A DNA stretch of 10,374 bases from Alcaligenaceae bacterium (lineage in GTDB: Bacteria; Pseudomonadota; Gammaproteobacteria; Burkholderiales; Burkholderiaceae_B): NCBI GenBank assembly GCA_029265335.1, contig JAJUJN010000045.1, forward strand, positions 1 through 10,374, given 5' to 3'. This document shows, one piece after another, positions 1 to 6,342 of this stretch. The position numbers were made by a program, and so were the translations under genes. The notes under the pieces are model-generated. The model made no database searches and was not told the DNA's origin. It was given only the letters and a program-made list of their open reading frames with translations. Positions within the stretch are counted from its first letter, which is position 1. Every line of letters begins with the position of its first letter.

Positions 1-37
1 CTGCCGCACGGCAAGGCTGAATCAGGTCAGCGCGGCC

Positions 38-1234
38 TCAAGCCACGCGCGTGAGCAAGCCATCCTTGCGAAACATCTGCTTGATACCGCGAACGGCCTG
101 GCGGATGCGAGCCTCGTTCTCGATAAGGGCGAAACGGACGTGGTCGTCGCCATATTCGCCAAAACCAATGCCCGGCGACACGGCCACCTTGGCATCGGCC
201 AGCAGACGTTTGGAGAACTCCAATGAACCCAGTTCTTGGTAGGGCTCGGGGATCTTGGCCCAGATGTACATGGAGGCTTTGGGGATTTCTACCTCCCAGC
301 CAGCGTCGTGCAGCCCACGTGCGAGCACATCGCGCCGCAGTCGGTATTGCTCCACCACCTCTGCCACACACTCTTGGGGGCCTTCCAGCGCAGCGATGGA
401 CGCCACCTGGATGGGCGTGAAGGTACCGTAATCGTGATAGCTCTTCAAACGCCCCAGGGCATTGACCATATCGCGATTGCCCACCATGAAGCCGATGCGC
501 CAACCGGCCATGTTGTAGCTCTTGCTCATGGTGAAGAATTCCACCGCGATGTCGCGCGCACCCGGCACCTGCATGATGGACGGCGCCTGATAGCCGTCGA
601 AGGTGATGTCGGCGTAGGCCAGATCGTGCACCACCAGAATATCGTGCTCGCGAGCCAGCGCCACCACTCGCTCGAAGAAAGGCAGATCGACGCACTGGGC
701 GGTAGGATTGCTGGGAAAGCCCAGAATCATCATTTTGGGCTTGGGAATCGATTCGCGTACGGCCCGCTCGAGCTCGTCGAAGAAATCCACACCAGGTGTC
801 ATGCGCACGGAACGAATGCTCGCGCCCGCGATCACCGCACCATAGATATGGATGGGATAGCTGGGGTTGGGCACCAGTACCGTGTCGCCCTGGTCGAGCG
901 TGGCCAGCATGAGGTGCGCCAACCCTTCTTTCGAACCAATGGTCACGATCGCCTCGGCGTCGGGATCGAACTCAACTTGGTAGCGACGTTGATACCAATC
1001 GACGATGGCTTTGCGCAAACGGGGGATACCCCGCGACACCGAATAGCCGTGCGTATTCGGCCGACGGGCAGCCTCTACCAGCTTGTCAACGATGTGCGTA
1101 GGCGTGGACCCGTCTGGGTTACCCATCGACATGTCGATGATGTCCTCACCGCGCCGCCGCGCCGCCATCTTGAGCTCACCCGTAATGTTGAAAACATAGG
1201 GTGGCAGGCGGTCGATGCGCGAAAACTCCCTCAT
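38..1234 (-). CDS. alaC: AlaC-type glutamate-pyruvate aminotransferase (PLP, class I/II)
   Basis: This 398-residue protein is a complete fold-type I PLP aminotransferase, closest to the AlaC/YfdZ group that moves an amino group between glutamate and pyruvate to make alanine in the cytoplasm. Visible landmarks are Asn176 in FPSNPT, Asp204 and Tyr207 in VVHDLAYAD, the PLP-binding Lys238 in [15 protein letters not shown], and Arg367 in HVRFAL, expected to bind the substrate carboxylate. The open frame extends further upstream to 1402, but I chose the ATG at 1234. It has GAAGGA six bases before it, and the family N-terminus begins close to [13 protein letters not shown]. In many Burkholderiales this gene precedes homoserine dehydrogenase and threonine synthase; that is remembered gene order, and the 37 bases after its stop contain no start of a next gene. 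The substrate is inferred from family resemblance, and a related aspartate or LL-DAP-type aminotransferase is the alternative. Confidence 0.92.
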   Translation of the reverse strand: MREFSRIDRLPPYVFNITGELKMAARRRGEDIIDMSMGNPDGSTPTHIVDKLVEAARRPNTHGYSVSRGIPRLRKAIVDWYQRRYQVEFDPDAEAIVTIGSKEGLAHLMLATLDQGDTVLVPNPSYPIHIYGAVIAGASIRSVRMTPGVDFFDELERAVRESIPKPKMMILGFPSNPTAQCVDLPFFERVVALAREHDILVVHDLAYADITFDGYQAPSIMQVPGARDIAVEFFTMSKSYNMAGWRIGFMVGNRDMVNALGRLKSYHDYGTFTPIQVASIAALEGPQECVAEVVEQYRLRRDVLARGLHDAGWEVEIPKASMYIWAKIPEPYQELGSLEFSKRLLADAKVAVSPGIGFGEYGDDHVRFALIENEARIRQAVRGIKQMFRKDGLLTRVA

Positions 1235-1529
1235 GGCAGGTCCTTCGAGACGTAAATATGGGAAAACCCTATAATCTAACGTAAGGGGGCCTATAGAGCA
1301 AGGCCAAATGGGCGCAGCCCCTTCGCGGTTTGTTCGGAGCCCGCGCAGCTCAAGGCTTTCACCCAAAGCGCTGATAGCCGCGCCCTGCGCCAGGCCAGCC
1401 ACTCCGTCCTGACGGCGACCAACGCGCAGCTAAAAAACGCGCAGTTCAAGTTCGGCGGAGGAGCCCAGTGTTACGGCTGACCCGCTCGAGGTTGACCAAG
1501 CGGAACACCCCCGCTCTTAGACGCCGGGA
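1235..1529. other. Spacer between alaC and the HdeD-family gene, with an orphan coding-like fragment
   Basis: These 295 bases hold the alaC promoter and no gene I can support. On the plus strand one frame is open from 1280 to a TGA at 1478-1480 but has no ATG, GTG or TTG start. Its last 44 codons (from 1346) read like an amphipathic helix, including [13 protein letters not shown] and [10 protein letters not shown]. The last motif comes from two near-identical 15-base units at 1421-1435 and 1436-1450 (12 of 15 bases match). It could be the 3' remnant of a lost gene or a chance open frame. On the minus strand, AGCGG and CCGCT could form a weak 5-bp hairpin just after the HdeD-family stop, but there is no T-tract, so I do not call a terminator. 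Confidence 0.4.
1273..1301 (-). promoter_or_regulatory. Candidate sigma70 promoter of alaC
   Basis: Read on the minus strand, TTGCTC (1301-1296) is followed after 17 bases by TAGATT (1278-1273). Each box only partly matches consensus, but the spacing is ideal. An overlapping alternative -10, TTATAG, lies at 1274-1269. Transcription would start near 1266 and leave a leader of about 30 bases before the alaC ATG. Confidence 0.4.
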
Positions 1530-2138
1530 CTACTCACCCGACGGCACGCCGCGTTTGAGCGCCACTCCAAGCATCAAGAGCGAAAGCCCCTGAAAGAGAA
1601 GATCGAAAGCGAGAAGCAGGCCCAACACCCATACGCTATTGGCAGGCCAACCCGAGGCTATGAGCACTCCGGCCAGCAAGGTGATGAAGCCAGAGGCCGC
1701 CAACCAGGGCCACCCTTGTTGGGAACGGTGCTGTGACCAAATCCAGAGCCGCAAGGCGCCCGCCGCAATGAGGAAGGCGCCAAATACCAGCGTGAGCGCG
1801 GCCGCGCCAGCCAGCGGATTGTAAATGGCCAGCACCCCCGCCACCGTGTAGGCCAACCCGCTGACCGTCCAGATGAGGAAACTGCGCCAACCTTTGACAC
1901 GCCAGGCCTGAACCAGATGGGCAACGCCGGCCAGCAGCATCAGCATGCCGATGAACACCACACTGACCACCGTGGCGGCAAAGATATGAACTGCCGCCAA
2001 GAAGCCGAGGACGAGCATGGCGACGCCCAGACCAACAAACCAGCCCCAGTGGGGGGCGAGTTGCTCGAGGGACGCACGAATCATGCCGGTGATGTCGCCA
2101 GGCATGGGCTGTGGGGTGGTTTGCGGGTTCTCAGACAT
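1530..2138 (-). CDS. HdeD-family (DUF308) six-helix inner-membrane protein
   Basis: This 202-residue protein has six hydrophobic stretches, at about residues 32-50, 54-77, 86-105, 109-131, 143-163 and 168-192. They form two similar three-helix halves separated by short loops such as QAWRVKGWRS and WSQHRSQQGWPW. The pattern and length match the HdeD acid-resistance membrane family, whose founding member is an E. coli acid-stress protein of unclear mechanism. The soluble N-terminus (residues 1-30) has no signal peptide. An in-frame GTG lies four codons upstream, but the ATG at 2138 is preferred because GGAGAG sits four bases before it. The gene has its own promoter and is divergent from the Mth938-like gene, so it is probably a single-gene transcript. 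The family call is good; a role in acid stress here is only inferred. Confidence 0.85.
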   Translation of the reverse strand: MSENPQTTPQPMPGDITGMIRASLEQLAPHWGWFVGLGVAMLVLGFLAAVHIFAATVVSVVFIGMLMLLAGVAHLVQAWRVKGWRSFLIWTVSGLAYTVAGVLAIYNPLAGAAALTLVFGAFLIAAGALRLWIWSQHRSQQGWPWLAASGFITLLAGVLIASGWPANSVWVLGLLLAFDLLFQGLSLLMLGVALKRGVPSGE

Positions 2139-2175
2139 AAAACTCTCCACAAGATGCTACAAGCGGCACCATCAC

Positions 2176-2204
2176 CTTATATGGTAGCGCGAACCTGCGC
2201 TCAA
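2176..2204 (-). promoter_or_regulatory. Sigma70 promoter of the HdeD-family gene
   Basis: On the minus strand TTGAGC (2204-2199, 4 of 6 consensus) and TATAAG (2181-2176, 5 of 6) are separated by exactly 17 bases. The predicted start near 2169 gives a leader of about 30 bases ending in the GGAGAG ribosome-binding site. The divergent plus-strand operon must also start in this 145-base gap. A TATCAT box at 2240-2245 is a possible -10 for it, but I find no good -35. Confidence 0.6.
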
Positions 2205-2283
2205 GATAAGTGGGCCGGCTGTTCCGCTGACAGGTGCGCTATCATTTCCGACATGGCAAGACCATCCAACCATGGAGGCCGGA

Positions 2284-2727
2284 TTGAAACTTCACAGTGA
2301 TTCCACCCCGGGCCTCAACACCGTCACGGCTTACGGAGCTGGCTATATTGAAATCAACCAGCAACGCTTTCATGACACCGTGGTGTTTGGCCCCGAGGGC
2401 GAAATCCAAGCCTGGGCCGTAAGCACCATCGAAGAACTGACTGTCGAGCTGCTCAAACGCGTTGCCGGTGTGCCCGAAATTCCCGCCGACCCCTTCGCCG
2501 AATTCGATGCGCCACGCGCCGTGAGCTCGCAGCCCGGCCAGGCCGAAGTGGTGCTGGTTGGCACCGGCGCCCGGCAACGGTTTCTGGCCCCCGATCAACT
2601 CAATCCCCTGCTGCGCGCCGGTGTCGGTGTTGAAGCCATGGACACCCAGGCAGCGGCGCGTACCTACAACATCCTGATGGCCGAAGGCCGTCGGGTCGTG
2701 GCCGTGCTGCTGCGCGGCGACGCCTAA
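2284..2727 (+). CDS. Mth938-like domain protein (DUF498), TTG start
   Basis: This 147-residue cytoplasmic protein belongs to the Mth938-like (DUF498, PF04430) family, small globular proteins related to the mitochondrial complex I assembly factor NDUFAF3. Its biochemical role in bacteria is not known. Family hallmarks are VVLVGTGARQRFL (residues 89-101) and the C-terminal VGVEAMDTQAAARTYNIL block leading into a hydrophobic strand. I chose the TTG at 2284 because a strong GGAGG (2274-2278) lies five bases upstream and the product then begins MKLHSDS, as I recall for related proteins. The in-frame ATG at 2272 overlaps that Shine-Dalgarno and has only a weak one of its own; it would add four residues. 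The gene is first in a tight plus-strand series, with bcp 27 bases downstream. Confidence 0.85.
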   Translation: MKLHSDSTPGLNTVTAYGAGYIEINQQRFHDTVVFGPEGEIQAWAVSTIEELTVELLKRVAGVPEIPADPFAEFDAPRAVSSQPGQAEVVLVGTGARQRFLAPDQLNPLLRAGVGVEAMDTQAAARTYNILMAEGRRVVAVLLRGDA

Positions 2728-2754
2728 CCACCCTTCACCCTGAGGAACTCCCTG

Positions 2755-3219
2755 ATGACTCCACCTGTCGTGGGCGACACCGTAGCCGACTTCGAAGCTG
2801 GCAGCACGCAAGGTCGTGTCAAACTCTCCGACTGGCGCGGCAAAGTGTTGGTGATTTACTTCTATCCCAAGAATCACACCCCCGGCTGCACCACCGAGAG
2901 CCAGAACTTTCGTGATCTCTACACCGAGTTTCAAGACGCGGGCGCCGATGTCGTGGGCGTCTCGCGCGACACGGTGAGATCGCACGAGAACTTCATACGC
3001 AAGCACGACTTGCCTTTTACGCTAATCAGCGACGCCAGCGAAACCCTCTGCAACCAATTCGACGTGATCAAACAGAAGAACATGTACGGCAGGCAGGTGC
3101 GGGGTATCGAACGCAGCACATTCGTCATCGACCGCGACGGCAAGCTCGTTCAGGAATGGCGGAAAGTCAAAGTGCCCGGTCATGCCCAGGCCGTGCTTGA
3201 GTTTGTCAAAACCCTCTAA
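2755..3219 (+). CDS. bcp: Peroxiredoxin, Bcp/PrxQ type
   Basis: This 154-residue thioredoxin-fold protein should be a thiol peroxidase that reduces hydrogen peroxide and organic hydroperoxides in the cytoplasm. The active-site block YFYPKNHTPGCTTES (residues 35-49) carries the peroxidatic Cys45 with Thr42 and Pro43. Arg120 in ERSTFVID is the expected active-site arginine. Glu48 follows the PGCTxE pattern, but the resolving cysteine found five residues after the peroxidatic one in E. coli Bcp is replaced by Gln50. The only other cysteine is Cys99 in TLCNQFDV. Reduction must therefore use Cys99 or an external thiol. The length is normal for the family. GAGGA lies eight bases before the ATG. It sits between the Mth938-like and PIN-PhoH genes, probably co-transcribed. 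Confidence 0.93.
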   Translation: MTPPVVGDTVADFEAGSTQGRVKLSDWRGKVLVIYFYPKNHTPGCTTESQNFRDLYTEFQDAGADVVGVSRDTVRSHENFIRKHDLPFTLISDASETLCNQFDVIKQKNMYGRQVRGIERSTFVIDRDGKLVQEWRKVKVPGHAQAVLEFVKTL

Positions 3220-3279
3220 ATCCGGGCCGTCGCCCTTGCTCTTTATCTGAGTGCACGTCAGTCACCAGGAGACCGCTCA

Positions 3280-5181
3280 ATGCCGCTACCCAAGATGCCG
3301 ACCCGTCCGGCAACCATTTTGCCCGCTCCCAAGAAAGCACCCACCTTGCGGAGCTCTCAGGGTCGACAGCAGGGGGACGACGACCCCGATGCTTCCAGCA
3401 GTTCGGCCGCTGCCAAGGCGGCCGCCGTAACCCCAGTCGTCAAAACTCCCGCAGCCACCAAACAGGCCAGCGCCCCAGCGGCTGCCGGCAAACAAGCGGC
3501 CAGCAAAAAGGCGGCCACCAAGCAGAGCGCTCGCCAAGACGCTGAGCAGACCGCGGCCAAGCAGCCCGCCGCTGAGCCGGTTGCCGCCAAGAAGGCGGCG
3601 AGCAAGAAAGCCGCTACCAAGAAGGCAGCCAGCAAGCAAGCTACCAGCGCGCCGGCGCCCGCCAACAAGGCTGCCACGAAACAGCCCGTAGAAGCTCCGC
3701 TACCGCCACCCGAGGCACGCGAAAGCGCAGCCAGTTCACCACGGGCAGCCAAGGGCACCGAACACGCCCCGCGCGCCGAGCTCTCAGCCGATCCTCGGCC
3801 GGGCCGCCGCCTCTTCGTGCTCGATACCAATGTGCTGCTGCACGACCCCTCTTCACTCTTCCGGTTTCAGGAGCACGACGTTTTCGTGCCCATGACCACC
3901 CTCGAAGAACTCGATCACAACAAAAAGGGCATGTCGGAGGTCGCGCGTAATGCGCGCCAGGTGAGTCGCACCCTCGACCAGCTGATAGCCGACGAAGTTC
4001 ACATTCGCGAAGGCGTGGCGTTGTCCGCGCTGGGCAATCGCGAGGCGCGTGGACGGCTCTGGCTGCAGACCGACACCAAGATCGGCGAATTGCCGGCAGA
4101 GCTGCCCGGCAGCAAGGGCGACAATCAAATTCTAGGCGTCGTGCGCGGCCTGCAAGCCCGGCACACCGATCAACGCGTGGTGCTGGTGTCCAAAGACATC
4201 AACATGCGGCTCAAGGCGCGCGCCCTGGGACTGGCGGCCGAAGACTACTTCAACGACAAGGTGCTGGAAGACGCCGACCTGCTCTACACCGGCATGATGG
4301 AGCTGCCCAGCGACTTTTGGCAACAGATCGGCGAGAACGTGGAATCGTGGCAGAACGGTGGCAGCACCTACTACCGCCTCAGTGGCGACATCTGCCGGCA
4401 ATTCACCATCAACCAGTTCGTTTTTCTCGAAGGCGAATTGCCGTTGTACGCCCAGGTGCTGGAGCTCGACGACGACACCGCCGTTTTGCAAACCCTGCGT
4501 GACTACAGCCATCGCAAGAACAATGTCTGGGGTGTTACGGCACGCAACCGCGAGCAGAACTTCGCCCTCAACCTGCTCATGAATCCGGAGTGTGATTTCG
4601 TATCGCTGCTGGGTCAGGCGGGCACCGGCAAAACTCTGCTGGCACTGGCCGCAGGGCTCACTCAGGTGTTGGAAACCCGACGCTTCAGCGAGATCATTGT
4701 GACTCGGGCCACTGTGCCAGTGGGCGACGACATCGGCTTTTTGCCCGGCACCGAAGAAGAAAAGATGCAACCCTGGATGGGCGCGCTCGACGACAACCTC
4801 GAGGTGCTCAATGCCGGCGACAGCAGCGCGGGCGGCGAGTGGGGGCGCTCTGCCACGCTCGATCTCATTCGCAGCAAGATTCGGGTGAAGTCGCTCAATT
4901 TCATGCGGGGCCGCACCTTCCTCAATAAATTCCTGATTCTCGACGAAGCGCAGAACCTCACGCCCAAGCAAATGAAAACCCTCATTACACGTGCGGGACC
5001 GGGTACGAAAGTGGTCTGCCTCGGCAACATCGCCCAGATCGACACGCCCTATCTCACCGAAGGCAGCTCTGGCCTCACCTACGTTGTCGATCGTTTCCGG
5101 GGCTGGCCTCACGCGGGCCACATCACGCTGCAACGCGGCGAGCGCTCCCGGTTGGCCGACTTTGCCGCCGAGATTCTCTGA
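3280..5181 (+). CDS. PIN-PhoH family protein (PhoH2-like ATPase/RNase) with Ala/Lys-rich N-terminal tail
   Basis: This 633-residue protein has three parts. Residues 1-175 are low complexity and rich in Ala, Lys, Pro and Gln, with repeated KKAATK/KKAASK motifs. Residues about 176-330 form a PIN nuclease domain with the expected acidic residues: Asp182 in VLDTNVLL, Glu209/Glu210 in TTLEELDHNKKG, Asp281 in GDNQIL and Asp306 in VSKDINMR. Residues about 420-633 form the PhoH P-loop ATPase, with Walker A GQAGTGKT (445-452) and Walker B FLILDEAQN (551-559). Known PIN-PhoH (PhoH2/YlaK) proteins act on RNA as ATP-dependent helicase and nuclease; that role is inferred here. All catalytic landmarks look intact. 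AGGAGA precedes the ATG. The tail makes the protein longer than a bare PIN-PhoH fusion. It differs from the short phosphate-starvation PhoH/YbeZ, which has no PIN domain. The AI-2E-family gene follows after 15 bases. Confidence 0.93.
   Translation: MPLPKMPTRPATILPAPKKAPTLRSSQGRQQGDDDPDASSSSAAAKAAAVTPVVKTPAATKQASAPAAAGKQAASKKAATKQSARQDAEQTAAKQPAAEPVAAKKAASKKAATKKAASKQATSAPAPANKAATKQPVEAPLPPPEARESAASSPRAAKGTEHAPRAELSADPRPGRRLFVLDTNVLLHDPSSLFRFQEHDVFVPMTTLEELDHNKKGMSEVARNARQVSRTLDQLIADEVHIREGVALSALGNREARGRLWLQTDTKIGELPAELPGSKGDNQILGVVRGLQARHTDQRVVLVSKDINMRLKARALGLAAEDYFNDKVLEDADLLYTGMMELPSDFWQQIGENVESWQNGGSTYYRLSGDICRQFTINQFVFLEGELPLYAQVLELDDDTAVLQTLRDYSHRKNNVWGVTARNREQNFALNLLMNPECDFVSLLGQAGTGKTLLALAAGLTQVLETRRFSEIIVTRATVPVGDDIGFLPGTEEEKMQPWMGALDDNLEVLNAGDSSAGGEWGRSATLDLIRSKIRVKSLNFMRGRTFLNKFLILDEAQNLTPKQMKTLITRAGPGTKVVCLGNIAQIDTPYLTEGSSGLTYVVDRFRGWPHAGHITLQRGERSRLADFAAEIL
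3409..3672 (+). repeat. Low-complexity Ala/Lys-coding tract inside the PIN-PhoH gene
   Basis: Codons for residues about 44-131 are almost all Ala, Lys, Gln, Thr, Ser or Pro, built from imperfect copies of AAKKAA, KKAATK and KKAASK units. The densest run is 3589-3636 (residues 104-119). At DNA level the units are variants of GCC-RCC-AAG-AAG and are not exact tandem copies, so they could change length by slippage or recombination. The composition resembles histone-H1 C-terminal tails and other Ala/Lys-rich bacterial nucleic-acid-binding proteins. Confidence 0.75.
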
Positions 5182-5196
5182 CCTTCAGGTACAGCC

Positions 5197-6342
5197 ATGC
5201 CCCGTCGCGCTTTCGAAGGACGCGCTTTTGTTGCCCTTCTGGTGTTGGTGTCCATCGCCTTCATCTGGTTGCTCCTGCCTTTTTATGGAGCAATTTTCTG
5301 GGCAGTGATCCTCGCCATCCTGTTTGCCCCGCTGCATCGGCTGATCCAGCGTCGCTGCGGCCGGCGGCGCAACTTGGCGGCCTTCCTCACCCTTCTGGTC
5401 TGTGTGGTGCTGGCCATTGTGCCCATGATCATGATCGGCGCTTCACTGGTGCAGGAGATCGCCCATGTTTACCAGTTGATCCGCGATGGCGACATGGACT
5501 TCGGGCGTTATGTCGACCAGATCCGACGCGCTTTGCCGCCCTGGGTGCAGGACCTCTTCAACCGGGTAGGCCTGACGGACTTCGACACCTTACGCACCTA
5601 TCTGAGCAGCGCCATGCGGACCGGTAGCCAGATGCTGGCCAATCAGGCCGTGAACGTGGGGCAGGTCACCTTCCAGTTCGTGGTCAGCTTCGCCATCATG
5701 ATGTACCTGCTGTTCTTCCTCTTTCGCGATGGCTCGCAACTGGCGCGGCTGGTGATCGACACCTTTCCCTTGCAAGAACGGCGCAAAACCGAGCTCTTTG
5801 CCAAGTTCACCACCGTGGTGCGAGCCACCGTCAAAGGCAACGTCATCGTGGCCGCCACCCAGGGCGCACTGGGCGGCCTGATCTTCTGGGTTCTCGACAT
5901 CCAGGGCGCCCTGCTCTGGGGCGTGATCATGGCGTTTCTGTCTTTGTTGCCGGCGGTGGGCGCCGGACTGGTGTGGGGACCGGTGGCGGTTTATTACCTG
6001 GTAACGGGCTCTATCTGGCAGGGTGTGATGTTGACCCTGTTCGGCGTCTTCGTCATCGGGCTGGTCGACAACATCCTTCGTCCCCTGCTGGTAGGTAAAG
6101 ATACAAAAATGCCCGACTACCTGGTGTTGATCTCCACGCTGGGTGGGCTGGCGCTTTTTGGCCTCAATGGCTTTGTGATCGGGCCCCTCATTGCCGCGAT
6201 GTTCATCGCCAGCTGGTCGATCTTCAGCCGCGAATCCCAAGACGCGCAGACGCAGCACGATGCCCTGGTGAGTCGCCCCACGCCTGCCTCAACTGCGGTG
6301 ACCGAGCAGGACCCAGTCAATACCCCGTTGCCGAAAAATTGA
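5197..6342 (+). CDS. AI-2E family transporter (YdiK/UPF0118-like membrane protein)
   Basis: This 381-residue integral membrane protein matches the AI-2E exporter family (PF01594), most like YdiK. Hydrophobic segments lie at about residues 10-27, 29-46, 60-88, 153-176, 210-233, 238-260, 262-285 and 305-340, with an extramembrane stretch at 89-150. Family features are the pair of N-terminal helices around LLLPFYGAIFWAVILA, the LLPAVGAGLVWGP block (250-262), and DNILRPLLVGKDTKMPDYLVL (291-311). Family members export autoinducer-2 or, in other cases, act in ion transport, so the substrate here cannot be read from sequence. The C-terminal 35 residues are polar and probably disordered. Its start is 15 bases after the PIN-PhoH stop with only a weak ribosome-binding site (CAGG), which suggests translational coupling. 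Its 3' end overlaps the end of dnaB on the other strand. Confidence 0.88.
   Translation: MPRRAFEGRAFVALLVLVSIAFIWLLLPFYGAIFWAVILAILFAPLHRLIQRRCGRRRNLAAFLTLLVCVVLAIVPMIMIGASLVQEIAHVYQLIRDGDMDFGRYVDQIRRALPPWVQDLFNRVGLTDFDTLRTYLSSAMRTGSQMLANQAVNVGQVTFQFVVSFAIMMYLLFFLFRDGSQLARLVIDTFPLQERRKTELFAKFTTVVRATVKGNVIVAATQGALGGLIFWVLDIQGALLWGVIMAFLSLLPAVGAGLVWGPVAVYYLVTGSIWQGVMLTLFGVFVIGLVDNILRPLLVGKDTKMPDYLVLISTLGGLALFGLNGFVIGPLIAAMFIASWSIFSRESQDAQTQHDALVSRPTPASTAVTEQDPVNTPLPKN

Noticed and set aside
236..1255. A 339-codon plus-strand open frame opposite alaC
   Set aside because: It mirrors AlaC coding bias, has no ribosome site or family likeness, and the minus-strand protein has all catalytic residues.
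1235..1402. N-terminal extension of alaC to 1402
   Set aside because: The extra 56 residues do not resemble the family, and they would span the candidate promoter and ribosome site of the ATG at 1234.
1490..1529. Terminator after the HdeD-family gene
   Set aside because: Only a 5-bp AGCGG/CCGCT stem without a T-tract is visible, too weak to call.
3357..3830. Minus-strand Ala/Leu-rich frame that looks membrane-like
   Set aside because: It is the complement of the Ala/Lys-coding tract of PIN-PhoH, which automatically gives Ala/Leu-rich antisense protein.
4132..5133. A 333-codon minus-strand open frame opposite PIN-PhoH
   Set aside because: It is a shadow of the intact PIN-PhoH gene; composition is His/Val/Glu-rich as expected for antisense reading, with no domain.
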